The notes under the pieces were generated by a model. That model saw nothing but the letters and a program-made list of their open reading frames with translations, was not told the DNA's origin and made no database searches. Positions 11,572 to 20,952 of a DNA stretch of 28,142 nucleotides are shown here, in pieces. The first letter of the stretch is position 1. Each line of letters opens with the position of its first letter. The position numbers and the translations under genes are program-made. This stretch comes from Lingula anatina (taxonomy: Eukaryota > Brachiopoda > Lingulata > Lingulida > Lingulidae): positions 1 through 28,142 of the forward strand of contig NW_019774000.1 in NCBI RefSeq assembly GCF_001039355.2. Direction: 5' to 3'.

Positions 11572-11817
11572 AGAGCGAGTCTTACATGGTGTTACATTAT
11601 TATGAGGCTGTTTCGCAAAAAATGATCATCAGAGGTATACACTGTAAATGATCCAGCTTGGTGAGGAAATGAAAATTGTCAATATTTTTCTAACTTCCAA
11701 TTGTAATTGGCAATTGTTGACTTGATGACCAAAAACGGATAATATACTCTGAAAAATATGTTGCATATTGTGTTGGTTAAATGGTAGTATATTGTGTTTC
11801 GTGTACCGGCCATAAAG

Positions 11818-12067
11818 AGCGCATTCAGAACATATGATCCGCGGACTAACTGATGCCGCTAATCCCTTGATGGTCTTCTCGCCTCCCCACGCGCCGTCGC
11901 TGCCGGTGCCTAGCAATTAAATCTCGGAGCCTTGATTTTATCCGTTTAATGGCGCGTGTGGAGGCGGGGAGACCATCAGAAAATTAGCGGCATCGCTTTT
12001 TATGTAGGATCGGCCATATTTAGTCGGCGAATCAGATAGTCCGCGGATAATCTGTTCTGAATGCGCT
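11818..12067. mobile_element. foldback / MITE-like element with long imperfect inverted arms
   Basis: The left arm (11818-11895) and right arm (11951-12067) are inverted copies. Matching blocks in order are AGCGCATTCAGAACA, ATCCGCGGACTA, GATGCCGCTAAT, TGATGGTCT and CGCCTCC-CACGCGCC. The right arm carries about 38 extra bases. No ORF is present. Boundaries were set by the end of pairing; a target duplication was not identified. Confidence 0.65.
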
Positions 12068-12301
12068 TAAAAATTCCTACTTGACCCCAGATAGACAAAT
12101 CCGGTCAGACTGAACGCTTTCCAGGTTGGCCACAATTTGTGTTAATTAGCTGTATATTTGTATCTGTCGATACATATAGTTACTACTGTCAAAGTTTCGG
12201 TGTTTCATAGAAACGGATCCCATTACTACAGATGAAAAAAGTAATGGATTTAAACGTCAACATTGGTGAACACAGTACTCAAACACACCTGAAGCAATAT
12301 A

Positions 12302-12493
12302 TACTGCCCTACCAAAAAGGTGTCACCCTTATTGCAATGTGTAAAATGTTACCGAAAAACAAGTCATGAACCAATGCTTTTTTATTAAACATCCATAAGG
12401 ATCTTTTTCACAAATATTTACTTATTGTACAACCAATGAGCTATCTGACCATAGTAAAATAGCAAAGTCACACCTTTAAGTGTTTTGTGCAGT
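12302..12493. mobile_element. end fragment of a Tc1-like element (same family as 17240-18781)
   Basis: Begins TACTGCCCTACCAAAAAGG and continues TGTCACCCTTA, then TTACT-ATTGTACAACC and AGTAAAA-AACAAAG-CACA blocks found in the same order at 17240-17440. Only this end is recognisable, so it is a diverged relic. The right edge is approximate. Confidence 0.65.
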
Positions 12494-12769
12494 TTTTTGG
12501 TGGATTGAAGAAAGCAGCTGACACGTCTGAAATTTCTTGAAATTTGCTGAACTTTTTCATGGCTTCTGTTAATCTGCGGTTCATGTGTTCTGAATGCTTT
12601 CTTTCTGTACATCGCATTTTCTTGTCGAGCAAACTAAGTTTGACTCGTTAAGGTAAATAGGAAGATAGTATACAAAATCTGATCTAGAGTAATAATATAC
12701 AGTAATAATCTTGGTAACTCACGTTCAAAACATAGTCAAAAGACACAAAACAACAAGAGCTCCATTTTA

Positions 12770-13113
12770 CTTAAAGTGATAATAACTCTTCGTATCGGCC
12801 AAAAAATGAATTTTCCTGGAGTAAACAACAATTTTCCCATACTTACCAATGGTTAATGAATCCATTTTTACATTCAAAGTTAGTCCCTGGTTTTTTTCTA
12901 AAAAGTTTGGTTTTTTGTTAAATCCTAAGAGATTTTAACAGAGTATAGCCATCAATGGAGGTCACGTGGTCTAAAGACAAGCTCAGATATCAGAATAATA
13001 GCTATAACAGCCGTTTTTGTGGGAAAACAGAATATATTACATTTTTATGAGTCACTCACAATGTTTTTATTGTGAAATACAGATTTCATACGAAGAGTTA
13101 TTATCCCTTTAAG
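12770..13113. mobile_element. MITE-like element with 26-bp terminal inverted repeats
   Basis: The termini are near-perfect inverted repeats. The left end reads CTTAAAGTGATAATAACTCT and continues TCGTAT; the right end, reverse-complemented, differs at one position (GGG for GTG). The 344-bp element has no ORF, as expected of a non-autonomous DNA transposon. No clear target duplication was found. Confidence 0.7.
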
Positions 13114-13883
13114 GAGCAAAAATGCATCAAACGCTAAAAATCGCCAAGGAAAAAAATATTCAATCTTTTTCATTACCTATGTCGATTTATCAAGAACGAT
13201 GAGGTTTATGACATTTGTCTGCAACTAGAAAACGACGGATACTCAGCACGGAGTGTAAACTGAAGAGAGATTAATTCTCACATATCAGTTGGCTTAAATT
13301 GTTTAGTTTGACTCCTTTGATCGTTTAAGTACGTATTTAAACCAAGATAACAATAACGCATTGACACTGATGCAACTCATTAAGCACGCTATTATTCACA
13401 AAAATGTTTTAATACCAAGATATTGGCACTCCTGACACTGTCAGGAAAACGCAATCGTCACTGTGGAAAATGATAAATTTGTTAACATAACATTATCAGG
13501 TTAATAACCTCGCTGTAACAGCCCAGGGACGTTCAAAGTGGCAGTTCAGAATTTTTGAAATATCAGACAACCCAATTTATTTCATGTGTTCTTATATTCC
13601 AGATATTTATATTAATTAATTGCAATTACTATTTCATATGTGTTTTCTAGATGTGTTATGTGAAATTATGCAGCAATGCATGGAGGGCTTTCCCCTTATT
13701 CAGCTTGATACAAAACTTAACGTATCGTTTTAAATATACGTTTGTTCATTTATTTATTTATTTATTTATGCTTTAAAGTAAATAAACCATTTTTTGTTAT
13801 AAATACTTTTTGCTAATGTTAACACATAAACGTCATGAATTAACGCCGTAAAACTTATCTAATTTGTCACCTGCTGCCGAACC

Positions 13884-14234
13884 ATGTCACCTGCCAAACA
13901 TCTTGACACAGTTTTGAATCGTGCGCAACCTGAAAGTAGGCTATCGATAGTGCTCGAAGTGATGGCGGACGCTAAGGTTAAGGTCTTTTTAATTTCCCCA
14001 GATTGTGTCGGGGAAGAAGAATCAAAGATTGTTTAGTCAGAGAAAAGAGTCTCAGGTATGCGCGGAGAAATTTTTCGCTAGGCATCTTTTAGAGAATTTT
14101 ACAAAATATGGTCTTAAGTAACACCAGACTCCCTACCAGTATATACACAATATTCTAGGCTTACATAGGACCTACCAACTGGCTGATGAGTGGTTAGTAA
14201 AGGAAATTGCTGAAGACCTCAAGAAATATAATTG
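13884..14234 (+). other. unassigned cluster of exon-like pieces
   Basis: An ATG in good context (ACCATGT, 13884) opens a 50-codon frame to 14036. Overlapping it, 14002-14055 is bounded by a pyrimidine-tract acceptor (atttccccag) and a CAG|gtatgc donor, and reads 18 open codons. Further on, after ttctag at about 14157, a frame reads LHRTYQLADEWLVKEIAEDL before a TGA at about 14232. The pieces do not join into one consistent model. This could be a small gene with a missing exon, or a decayed copy. No family recognised. Confidence 0.25.
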
Positions 14235-14610
14235 ACTGATTAGCCGTTTCCAATACCCTAATTCTTTCGCCGCTCACATGGCATAGTGCCGATAAGCTTT
14301 AAGAAACAGTCCTTGCTGCTCGGTTCTCAGGCTGATAGTTGCTACCCAGATAACATAAATTGAAGTGACCAATGTTATTGTTAGTCAGGTTCTTCAAGGG
14401 CTCGATTGAGAATTTATTGAATATACTGCATGTTTAAAAGAGAGTATTCATGCTAACACAAAAGGTTAGAAAATTATGGCCTTACTGTTCTAGCTACCGG
14501 CATTACCAATCCATAAACTGTCTACACAAAGATTACTACTTACGTATATGTATATCAGTTGCTATATTGACCAATCTATATAAAGTTACTTAATAACATT
14601 AATAAAATAA

Positions 14611-14654
<44 letters not shown>
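14611..14654. repeat. (ATT)n microsatellite
   Basis: About 14 uninterrupted ATT units. Confidence 0.95.
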
Positions 14655-14655
<1 letters not shown>

Positions 14656-15129
14656 CACTAAGCTAATATGGCACATATAATTATGTTGTAGGCTCCTTAT
14701 ACTGCAGCCGATATAAATACAAATAAAAAAGTCAATGCATCCCATTGCAAGTACATCAACAATGTTAAAGTAATTCAAGCCAGGAATCTAAACGCATTCA
14801 AAGAGCATTAATAGCTTCTTGTTGAACTTACCGGGGGACAATTAAAACTTTTAAAACAAATTTACTGATAAATGGCCTATATAAAAATCATTATATTCAC
14901 CGTCCTCTATTGAAACTCGTTAGACAGCCATCTTGACGAACTTGTGCTTTAGCTCGGGTGATTATCTTTCCCTTTTCCGGAAGTATGGCTAGTGTCAGAA
15001 AGGAAATATTAAAGGTGGGTTGGTGGGGTAAAATGCCGTTTACCCCAGGAAAATTTGTAAACATGAGTTTTGGAGGGGAAATCCTGCCTTGATAGGCTTT
15101 AAAACACACAATAAAGGGCGTATCCTACG

Positions 15130-15460
15130 GGGAGGGGGGTGACAAAAGTACTGCGCCGTGTGTATAGATAGTCGTCGCAACCAAGTGATAGGGCTTTTGG
15201 TGAAATCTGTTTGGCGGTTATTTGTCGCAAGTGATGTGGATTCTTTTATGTGCCACATAAAAGTGGCATCGAATGTGTACATTGTCCCTCTGGCTTTCAG
15301 GAGCTCACAAATCAACAAGGTAAAGAGATCGTTTCTCAGTAAGGAGGGCGTTTAGATCCCCCAAATGTAGTGTAGCTGCCAGATATACTGTGTACCTAGA
15401 CTGTATACAAGGTTTGCAGACGGATGGAGGACACTGGCTATGTCCAAAATTTACCACGAA
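15130..15460 (+). mobile_element. 5' fragment of a Tc1-like element (same family as 23475-24757)
   Basis: Starts with GAGGGGGGTGACAAAAGTAC, matching the terminal repeat CAGAGGGTGACAAAGTATTG of the element at 23475. It continues with the GAGCTC-CAAAT, GATCCCCCAA-TAGT, GCCAGATAT and TTGCAGA-GGATGG blocks of the same transposase N-terminal region. No 3' end is seen. The right edge is approximate. Confidence 0.65.
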
Positions 15461-16132
15461 GTGCCCTTTTCAGGACAAGGAAAATAAAAACTTACTGGAA
15501 TATTCTTGTTTTTTTAAATGAATAGATAAAGTCCAGAAACGTTCTGACTTAAGAGGTGTTTAACTTTATGACGTCATCCAGATCCTTGCTTGCTTCCTGT
15601 GTGACTTCAGCCTTCAAGACGCTATGGAATACCCTGGCTGTGTATACCGCCGATATTGCATAAACTTACATTCAGATGAAATACCAAGTATTATATACCC
15701 TGAAATTTTAATCTAAAGAATTAAGACAAGATACCCAGTGCAAACTCTTGGAGCTGAAACTTAAATTACATTTTAGAGGCCTTAAATCGCCACATAACTG
15801 CAGCAGTGCTGTGCATAGATAAAGCGCCAATTATAAAGATTGTAAATTGGGGTATTGAGCAGCAGCCCAGGAGAGTAACGAGGTCATATATCATTTAAAT
15901 GGTCTGACGCTTTTCAAGAAAGTCATTCTATTCTGGAGGCGTGCTGCCGAGAACCTTTGCTGATTTCAACACATATTACAATTTCATTTCCGATGGCATT
16001 TGATTTTAAGAAAAGGTATTTTGATGTTTCTACAGAAAAACAAGTGTGCACTTGGATAACAGGAGAAAAGTAAGAGAGAAAGCGTAGATATAGACAATAT
16101 TAATAAGGAAAACTCTTGGGTGACTCTTAGAA

Positions 16133-16492
16133 ATGGATTACAATTTATTAAGAGAACTATCCCTCCTACTTGACCCCGTTGATCCCCTGGGGAACGACTG
16201 GAGAATGATGGCACACACTATGGGGTATTCTTACTCGGAAATAAGAAAACTTGAACGCGAAACGGAACCAACCAAGATGCTCGTGGCGTCTTACGCGGCA
16301 AAGACCGGGAAAACAGACACTGCTATTATGTGCGACGTCAAGAGTTTTGCTTTGGAACTAGATCGGGCAGACGTTGTGGATTTGATAGAAAGTGCACTTG
16401 ATTCGGAATATGTAAGCCAAAGACCAGCAGATGTAGCATGCGTCGTTCTTCAAGAAATAGGTAGGTTCGAAGGCTATACTAGTCGAAAATAG
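16133..16492 (+). CDS. stand-alone death-domain protein, 119 aa
   Basis: A single ATG-to-TAG frame encodes a protein that is almost entirely one death domain, about residues 4-90. Visible family features are the LLDP-x-PLGNDWR helix 1-2 segment (12-24), the LA-x-MG-like core (AHTMGYSYSEIRKLE), the PT that precedes helix 4 (residues 46-47), and the final LDRADVVDLIESAL helix. The middle resembles MyD88 and UNC5 death domains (EIR-x-LE followed by PT). No TIR, kinase, caspase or membrane segment is present, so it would act as a small cytosolic adaptor or decoy through death-domain contacts. About 29 further residues form a short tail. A spliced 5' end is possible, since a cttag precedes the ATG by two bases. 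The nearest neighbour on the same strand is the HEPN-PGRP receptor gene. Domain call is confident; role is inferred. Confidence 0.82.
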   Translation: MDYNLLRELSLLLDPVDPLGNDWRMMAHTMGYSYSEIRKLERETEPTKMLVASYAAKTGKTDTAIMCDVKSFALELDRADVVDLIESALDSEYVSQRPADVACVVLQEIGRFEGYTSRK

Positions 16493-16544
16493 GTTGGCAT
16501 GATGCACAACTTCAGTTACACTGTTACCTAACATGTAATGTCAA

Positions 16545-16550
16545 AATAAA
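16545..16550 (+). terminator. polyadenylation signal of the death-domain gene
   Basis: AATAAA 52 bases after the TAG, which supports the gene ending here rather than splicing onward. Confidence 0.6.
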
Positions 16551-17239
16551 AATAACAACTTTATTCCAAAAAAATATGTAGTTGAAGCCCGAATACGTTA
16601 AATCTCTATACATTAAGCAATCTCTGTAAATATATGGATCACATAACAAAGAATGTCAGCTTTCCCCTGGTTTAAAATAATTCTTCAATATTAATATTAT
16701 TTCATATGACACGTTTCTAGTTCAACAAAGGTACCTTGCGTTCGTGTAAATGTCAGCCTCGACATAAAAAATTTACAACCCCCACCACTGTTTCTCTTGT
16801 GGTGATCTGTATAATTTAGTAAAAGTGTCTCGCAAATGTAAAGTATTGCTTCCGACTGCGATACTTAAGTAAAGATAACGAGGACGTTGACTTAGGCTTA
16901 ACATAGCTGTCAGCTGGAAAGCTTACACACGAAAGCTAAAAAGTTGGACTGACACCGATTAGACTGGTATATCTTTCATTGTTAAATGAACAGGAAAGTC
17001 AGTTTATGATAGTTTTGTAAATGCATACCAATAGATTTTACAAGGTCATGACCTTAAATTCATATCATATTTACTAAATCTTCTCGCTTGAAAAACGCTG
17101 CGACCTTGTAACTGCATGTATATGCCGTGACCTTGACCTGCCTTTGAAAACGCTTGTAAAATTTTGGATATATATTACTTCGCAGGAATTGCTATTTCAG
17201 ACATGTTCCGGTGATATCATATTGTGTTGCCAAGATATG
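16551..17239. other. intergenic stretch, nothing supported
   Basis: AT-rich sequence between the death-domain gene and the Tc1 element. I see no ORF, repeat or RNA gene that can be defended. Confidence 0.6.
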
Positions 17240-18781
17240 TACTCCCCTAGCAAAAAAGATGTCACCCTTAGCGCAATGTTTAAACTAATACAGAAACGCA
17301 TGTCATTAACCAATGTTCTTAATTCAACTTCTAAACAGAATTTTTCTCAAAAATTTACTGATTGTACAACCGATGAATTAGCTAACCACAGTAAAAATAA
17401 CAAAGCCACATCTTGGTATTTTATGCAGTATCCTCCGGATTGGAGGACGTGCCGTCTGTGCGTGGAGTCAAAAGGTTCTGTAACGTTTGTGCAGTGATGG
17501 CGTTCCACACACGTTGCCAAGATAGCATGAGGTCATTTTTTGTTCGCGGTGTTTTTCCCCTCATTTATCCATTTCCGAAGATATCCAACACATTCTTAAT
17601 GAGGCTCTGATCTAAAGATTGAGCTAGCCATTGGGGGTATGCTGGATCTGAATCGCATATAACCTGCCTAATGTTGAATTGGCTGTAGGTAGAGTAGCAC
17701 TATCATGCTGAAACATAAATTGGTGGTCATGATCCCCAAAGATATTCACGACAGAATTCTTTTAGTTTCTTGTAAGTACTTGGATGCAAGGGTCTGTGGT
17801 AAGGTTCCGTTGACCACTGCCTGCTCGCCTACAACATAGTAGCCATTACACCCCATGCTGTGATTTATGTGGGGTGCGTTTTGTCAAACAGAGGCAAATA
17901 ATTAGGAAGATACTCCTTACCAGCTATTCTCCAAACCCTTACGCGCCCATATATTCTGACAACGCTTAACTTGATTTCATCTGAGAACAGCATCATTGCC
18001 CAGTCATTGGCTGGTGTTCATGCCAGAGTTCAAGTATACCATCTGACTGGACGTAGACGGTTCATGGAAGTGATCACTGGTCTCCTAACAGAAACCCTGT
18101 CTAAATAATGGCGATTGTGCTGACGTCTTCTGACGGTAAACCCAGAAACACAGTTTGACCTATTGTTGTTACATGTTGCAGTTAAGTGCCTAAATGTCAT
18201 GAAGTGTTTTCTAAGAGGAAGGCGAGTTAACATTCTCTTTTCTCTGGGTGTGGTTTCCTACGTTAGGCCTTAACCAGGCAATCTTGTCCACGTGCCTGTT
18301 TTGTTATGATGTTGTCGAACACTCTGAATGGTTCTCATGGAACAACCCAACCATCTGGCATTTCGGCGGATCAAAACTCCCTCCTATGTCAACCGCTTGG
18401 TTAAAAAATGTATCCTTCTTACTTAGGAGCCGCGTATTGAAAAAAAATAATTGAAGCATTATCCCTATGGGGAGTCTCACTAGATTAATGTCAGCGTGAA
18501 CCCCCAGGGAGTTGGATCGATCTTAATATCTGGGAATGCACTCTTAGATTGAGTATTTCCATGATTATACTTTGTAGGTCAGTGTTCTGCTACTCACATC
18601 CTCGATTTACACTATGTTCGGTTGCCTAGTTGTTATGTAATAGAACAATTAAAACTATGGGTACCCTTTTAGTAAAGTACACCTTGCTCAGCCAGCGTAC
18701 ATAATCCGGGGAGTAACTAAATATAACCTTGTCGCGCAAAGTAAGTGCAGTAAGGGTGACACCTTTTTTGCTAGGGGAGTA
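17240..18781 (-). mobile_element. Tc1/mariner element with intact ends and decayed transposase
   Basis: The element lies between TA dinucleotides (17240-17241 and 18780-18781), the Tc1/mariner target. Its ends are inverted repeats: the left reads CTCCCCTAGCAAAAAAGATG then TCACCCTTA, and the right (18741-18779, reverse-complemented) reads CTCCCCTAGCAAAAAAGGTG then TCACCCTTA. The interior of about 1.5 kb carries a minus-strand transposase relic. The left end is shared with the fragment at 12302 and the right end is copied again after the N gap. Confidence 0.85.
17450..18260 (-). pseudogene. Tc1-like transposase pseudogene
   Basis: Read on the minus strand in several broken frames, the order matches Tc1 transposases. 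A helix-turn-helix segment comes first (VSGFTVRRRQHNRHYLD, then RLRPVRW near 18030-18110). Next are LFSDEIKLS with the FSDE acid and GRVRVWR (near 17930-17990), then FQHDSATLPTA (near 17700), and a decayed copy of the WPAQSPDLNPIE block, LAQSLDQSLIKNV (near 17600). Stops and frame changes separate these pieces, so no active enzyme is encoded. Confidence 0.8.
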
Positions 18782-19740
18782 AAGACAATATTTTATATCG
18801 CTTGGAAAACCTCAAGGAAAACCTTGTAATCTTTTATCAAAACGATATCTAATAGTGTGCACAAGAGGCCTCAAATCTGCAAGAAAACCGACGTTTTTGA
18901 ACAGGCATTCCATCATAGGCCCAATTCAGCCATTTTTACGCAAAACCATTAGCAGTATTTTTCATACCGCTGGCGATCGATCCTCGCCACATTGTCTTTG
19001 CGATTGGTAGCTCTCAGCGTGTGAAGCTAAATAATAAAAAAAAAAGGCCAACCCGGGTGAGAGAGGCGGGGTACCATTTTGTTTTGTTAATGAAGATTAG
19101 CCTCACGACCTGTCTTTGTAATATAACTTGCCTATTTTTTGCAGACACAATGAAAACGGAAGAGATGTGCCGACGTGCTATCCAAGAGTGCTGCAAATGC
19201 TTACGTCGATACCTTACAGAGGAAATAGTTCGTGAAGATTCTAGTCTTCGGAAATTATTATCGATGAGAAAGATTCGTGCAAAATTCACAACTTTATTAG
19301 AAAATGATATGCTGACGCCGGCACAGTTTGCCTCATTGTACCCCGAGCACAAGGATGATTTAGACATTAAGCTTTTTGATTTTGACTTTTTATTTTTACT
19401 CATTCGGAATCTCAACCCTCCTACTAGCGTGAACTGGAGCTCGTGCCCAGGTCAAGACGAGACGGAGCCATTACATGATATTATAAGACTTCGGGAATTT
19501 TACAAGAAGGTGACAGAGATATCTCAAAGCACTGAGAGCATGATGGCATTGGTAAAAGCAATGGAGCTTCCAATTAGAAGACTTTTTGGCGATCCGATAT
19601 ATATTCTTTCAGGAGAACGACAGTTTGCCCCAGAAACGACCTCTGTAAAGTCGGAAAATCCAAGAAGCAAGAAATTTATCTTCACTGCTGTTCTGGCTGT
19701 AGTATTTACAACGTCAGCCGTTTCGTTTGCTGTTAGTTGG
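18530..19740. repeat. copy 1 of a 1.2-kb near-identical duplication
   Basis: Matches 19745-20952 base for base apart from about six substitutions and a run of ten A versus seven A (19037-19046 versus the second copy). It covers the right end of the Tc1 element, the receptor promoter, the 5' UTR intron and most of the first coding exon. It ends at the N gap. Confidence 0.95.
19150..19740 (+). pseudogene. truncated duplicate of the HEPN-TM exon of the receptor gene
   Basis: Starts at the same ATG after the same acceptor (ttttttgcag, 19135-19144) and encodes residues 1-197 of the receptor up to the transmembrane helix. It then runs into NNNN, and the frame after the gap is the duplicated upstream DNA, not gene sequence. 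It differs from the full copy at one residue noticed, Arg28 here for His28 there. Downstream PGRP exons exist only once in the window. Most likely this is the second haplotype retained during assembly rather than a real gene fragment, so it should not be counted as a separate gene without checking. Confidence 0.75.
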
Positions 19741-19744
19741 NNNN
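19741..19744. other. assembly gap (NNNN)
   Basis: Four unknown bases exactly at the junction of the two duplicate copies. The 4-base length is a placeholder rather than a measured size. Confidence 0.99.
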
Positions 19745-20952
19745 CTGGGAATGCACTCTTAGATTGAGTATTTCGATGATTATACTTTGTAGGTCAGTGT
19801 TCTGCTACTCACATCCTCGATTTACACTATGTTCGGTTGCCTAGTTGTTATGTAATAGAACAATTAAAACTATGGGTACCCTTTTAGTAAAGTACACCTT
19901 GCTCAGCCAGCGTACATAATCCGGGGAGTAACTAAATATAACCTTGTCGCGCGAAGTAAGTGCAGTAAGGGTGACACCTTTTTTGCTAGGGGAGTAAAGA
20001 CAATATTTTATATCGCTTGGAAAACCTCAAGGAAAACCTTGTAATCTTTTATCAAAACGATATCTAATAGTGTGCACAAGAGGCCTCAAATCTGCAAGAA
20101 AACCGACGTTTTTGAACAGGCATTCCATTATAGGCCCAATTCAGCCATTTTTACGCAAAACCATTAGCAGTATTTTTCATACCGCTGGCGATCGATCCTC
20201 GCCACATTGTCTTTGCGATTGGTAGCTCTCAGCGTGTGAAGCTAAATAATAAAAAAAGGCCAACCCGGGTGAGAGAGGCGGGGTACCATTTTGTTTTGTT
20301 AATGAAGATTAGCCTCACGACCCGTCTTTGTAATATAACTTGCCTATTTTTTGCAGACACAATGAAAACGGAAGAGATGTGCCGACGTGCTATCCAAGAG
20401 TGCTGCAAATGCTTACGTCGATACCTTACAGAGGAAATAGTTCATGAAGATTCTAGTCTTCGGAAATTATTATCGATGAGAAAGATTCGTGCAAAATTCA
20501 CAACTTTATTAGAAAATGATATGCTGACGCCGGCACAGTTTGCCTCATTGTACCCCGAGCACAAGGATGATTTAGACATTAAGCTTTTTGATTTTGACTT
20601 TTTATTTCTACTCATTCGGAATCTCAACCCTCCTACTAGCGTGAACTGGAGCTCGTGCCCAGGTCAAGACGAGACGGAGCCATTACATGATATTATAAGA
20701 CTTCGGGAATTTTACAAGAAGGTGACAGAGATATCTCAAAGCACTGAGAGCATGATGGCATTGGTAAAAGCAATGGAGCTTCCAATTAGAAGACTTTTTG
20801 GCGATCCGATATATATTCTTTCAGGAGAACGACAGTTTGCCCCAGAAACGACCTCTGTAAAGTCGGAAAATCCAAGAAGCAAGAAATTTATCTTCACTGC
20901 TGTTCTGGCTGTAGTATTTACAACGTCAGCCGTTTCGTTTGCTGTTAGTTGG
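19745..20952. repeat. copy 2 of the 1.2-kb duplication
   Basis: Begins at the base equivalent to 18530 and includes the right Tc1 end again, with its terminal repeat at about 19956-19994. The left part of that Tc1 element is absent. This copy runs uninterrupted into the rest of the receptor gene. Confidence 0.95.
20218..20222 (+). promoter_or_regulatory. inverted CCAAT box upstream of the receptor gene
   Basis: ATTGG (CCAAT on the other strand) lies about 45 bases before the donor of a probable 5' UTR exon (CCCGG|gtgaga, 20268/20269). That intron (20269-20356, 88 nt) ends at ttttttgcag just before ACACAATG. No TATA box was clear. The retained Tc1 end lies about 220 bases further upstream. 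Confidence 0.3.

Larger units (their letters stand above)
11572..16132. other. gene-poor, repeat-bearing intergenic region
   Basis: Contains two MITE-like inverted-repeat elements, two Tc1-family fragments, an (ATT)n microsatellite, a TTTA-rich tract near 13749-13770 and a small cluster of exon-like pieces (13884-14234). No complete gene can be supported. Confidence 0.6.

Noticed and set aside
19745-19994. A third Tc1 insertion after the N gap
   Set aside because: It is the duplicated right end of the 17240-18781 element, at the same distance from the gene, not an independent insertion.
20236-20361. Receptor start upstream of 20362 (for example the ATG at 20303)
   Set aside because: The upstream frame begins with GTG, and the segment 20269-20356 is bounded by gtgaga and ttttttgcag, so it is better read as a 5' UTR intron. 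The 20362 ATG directly follows the acceptor.
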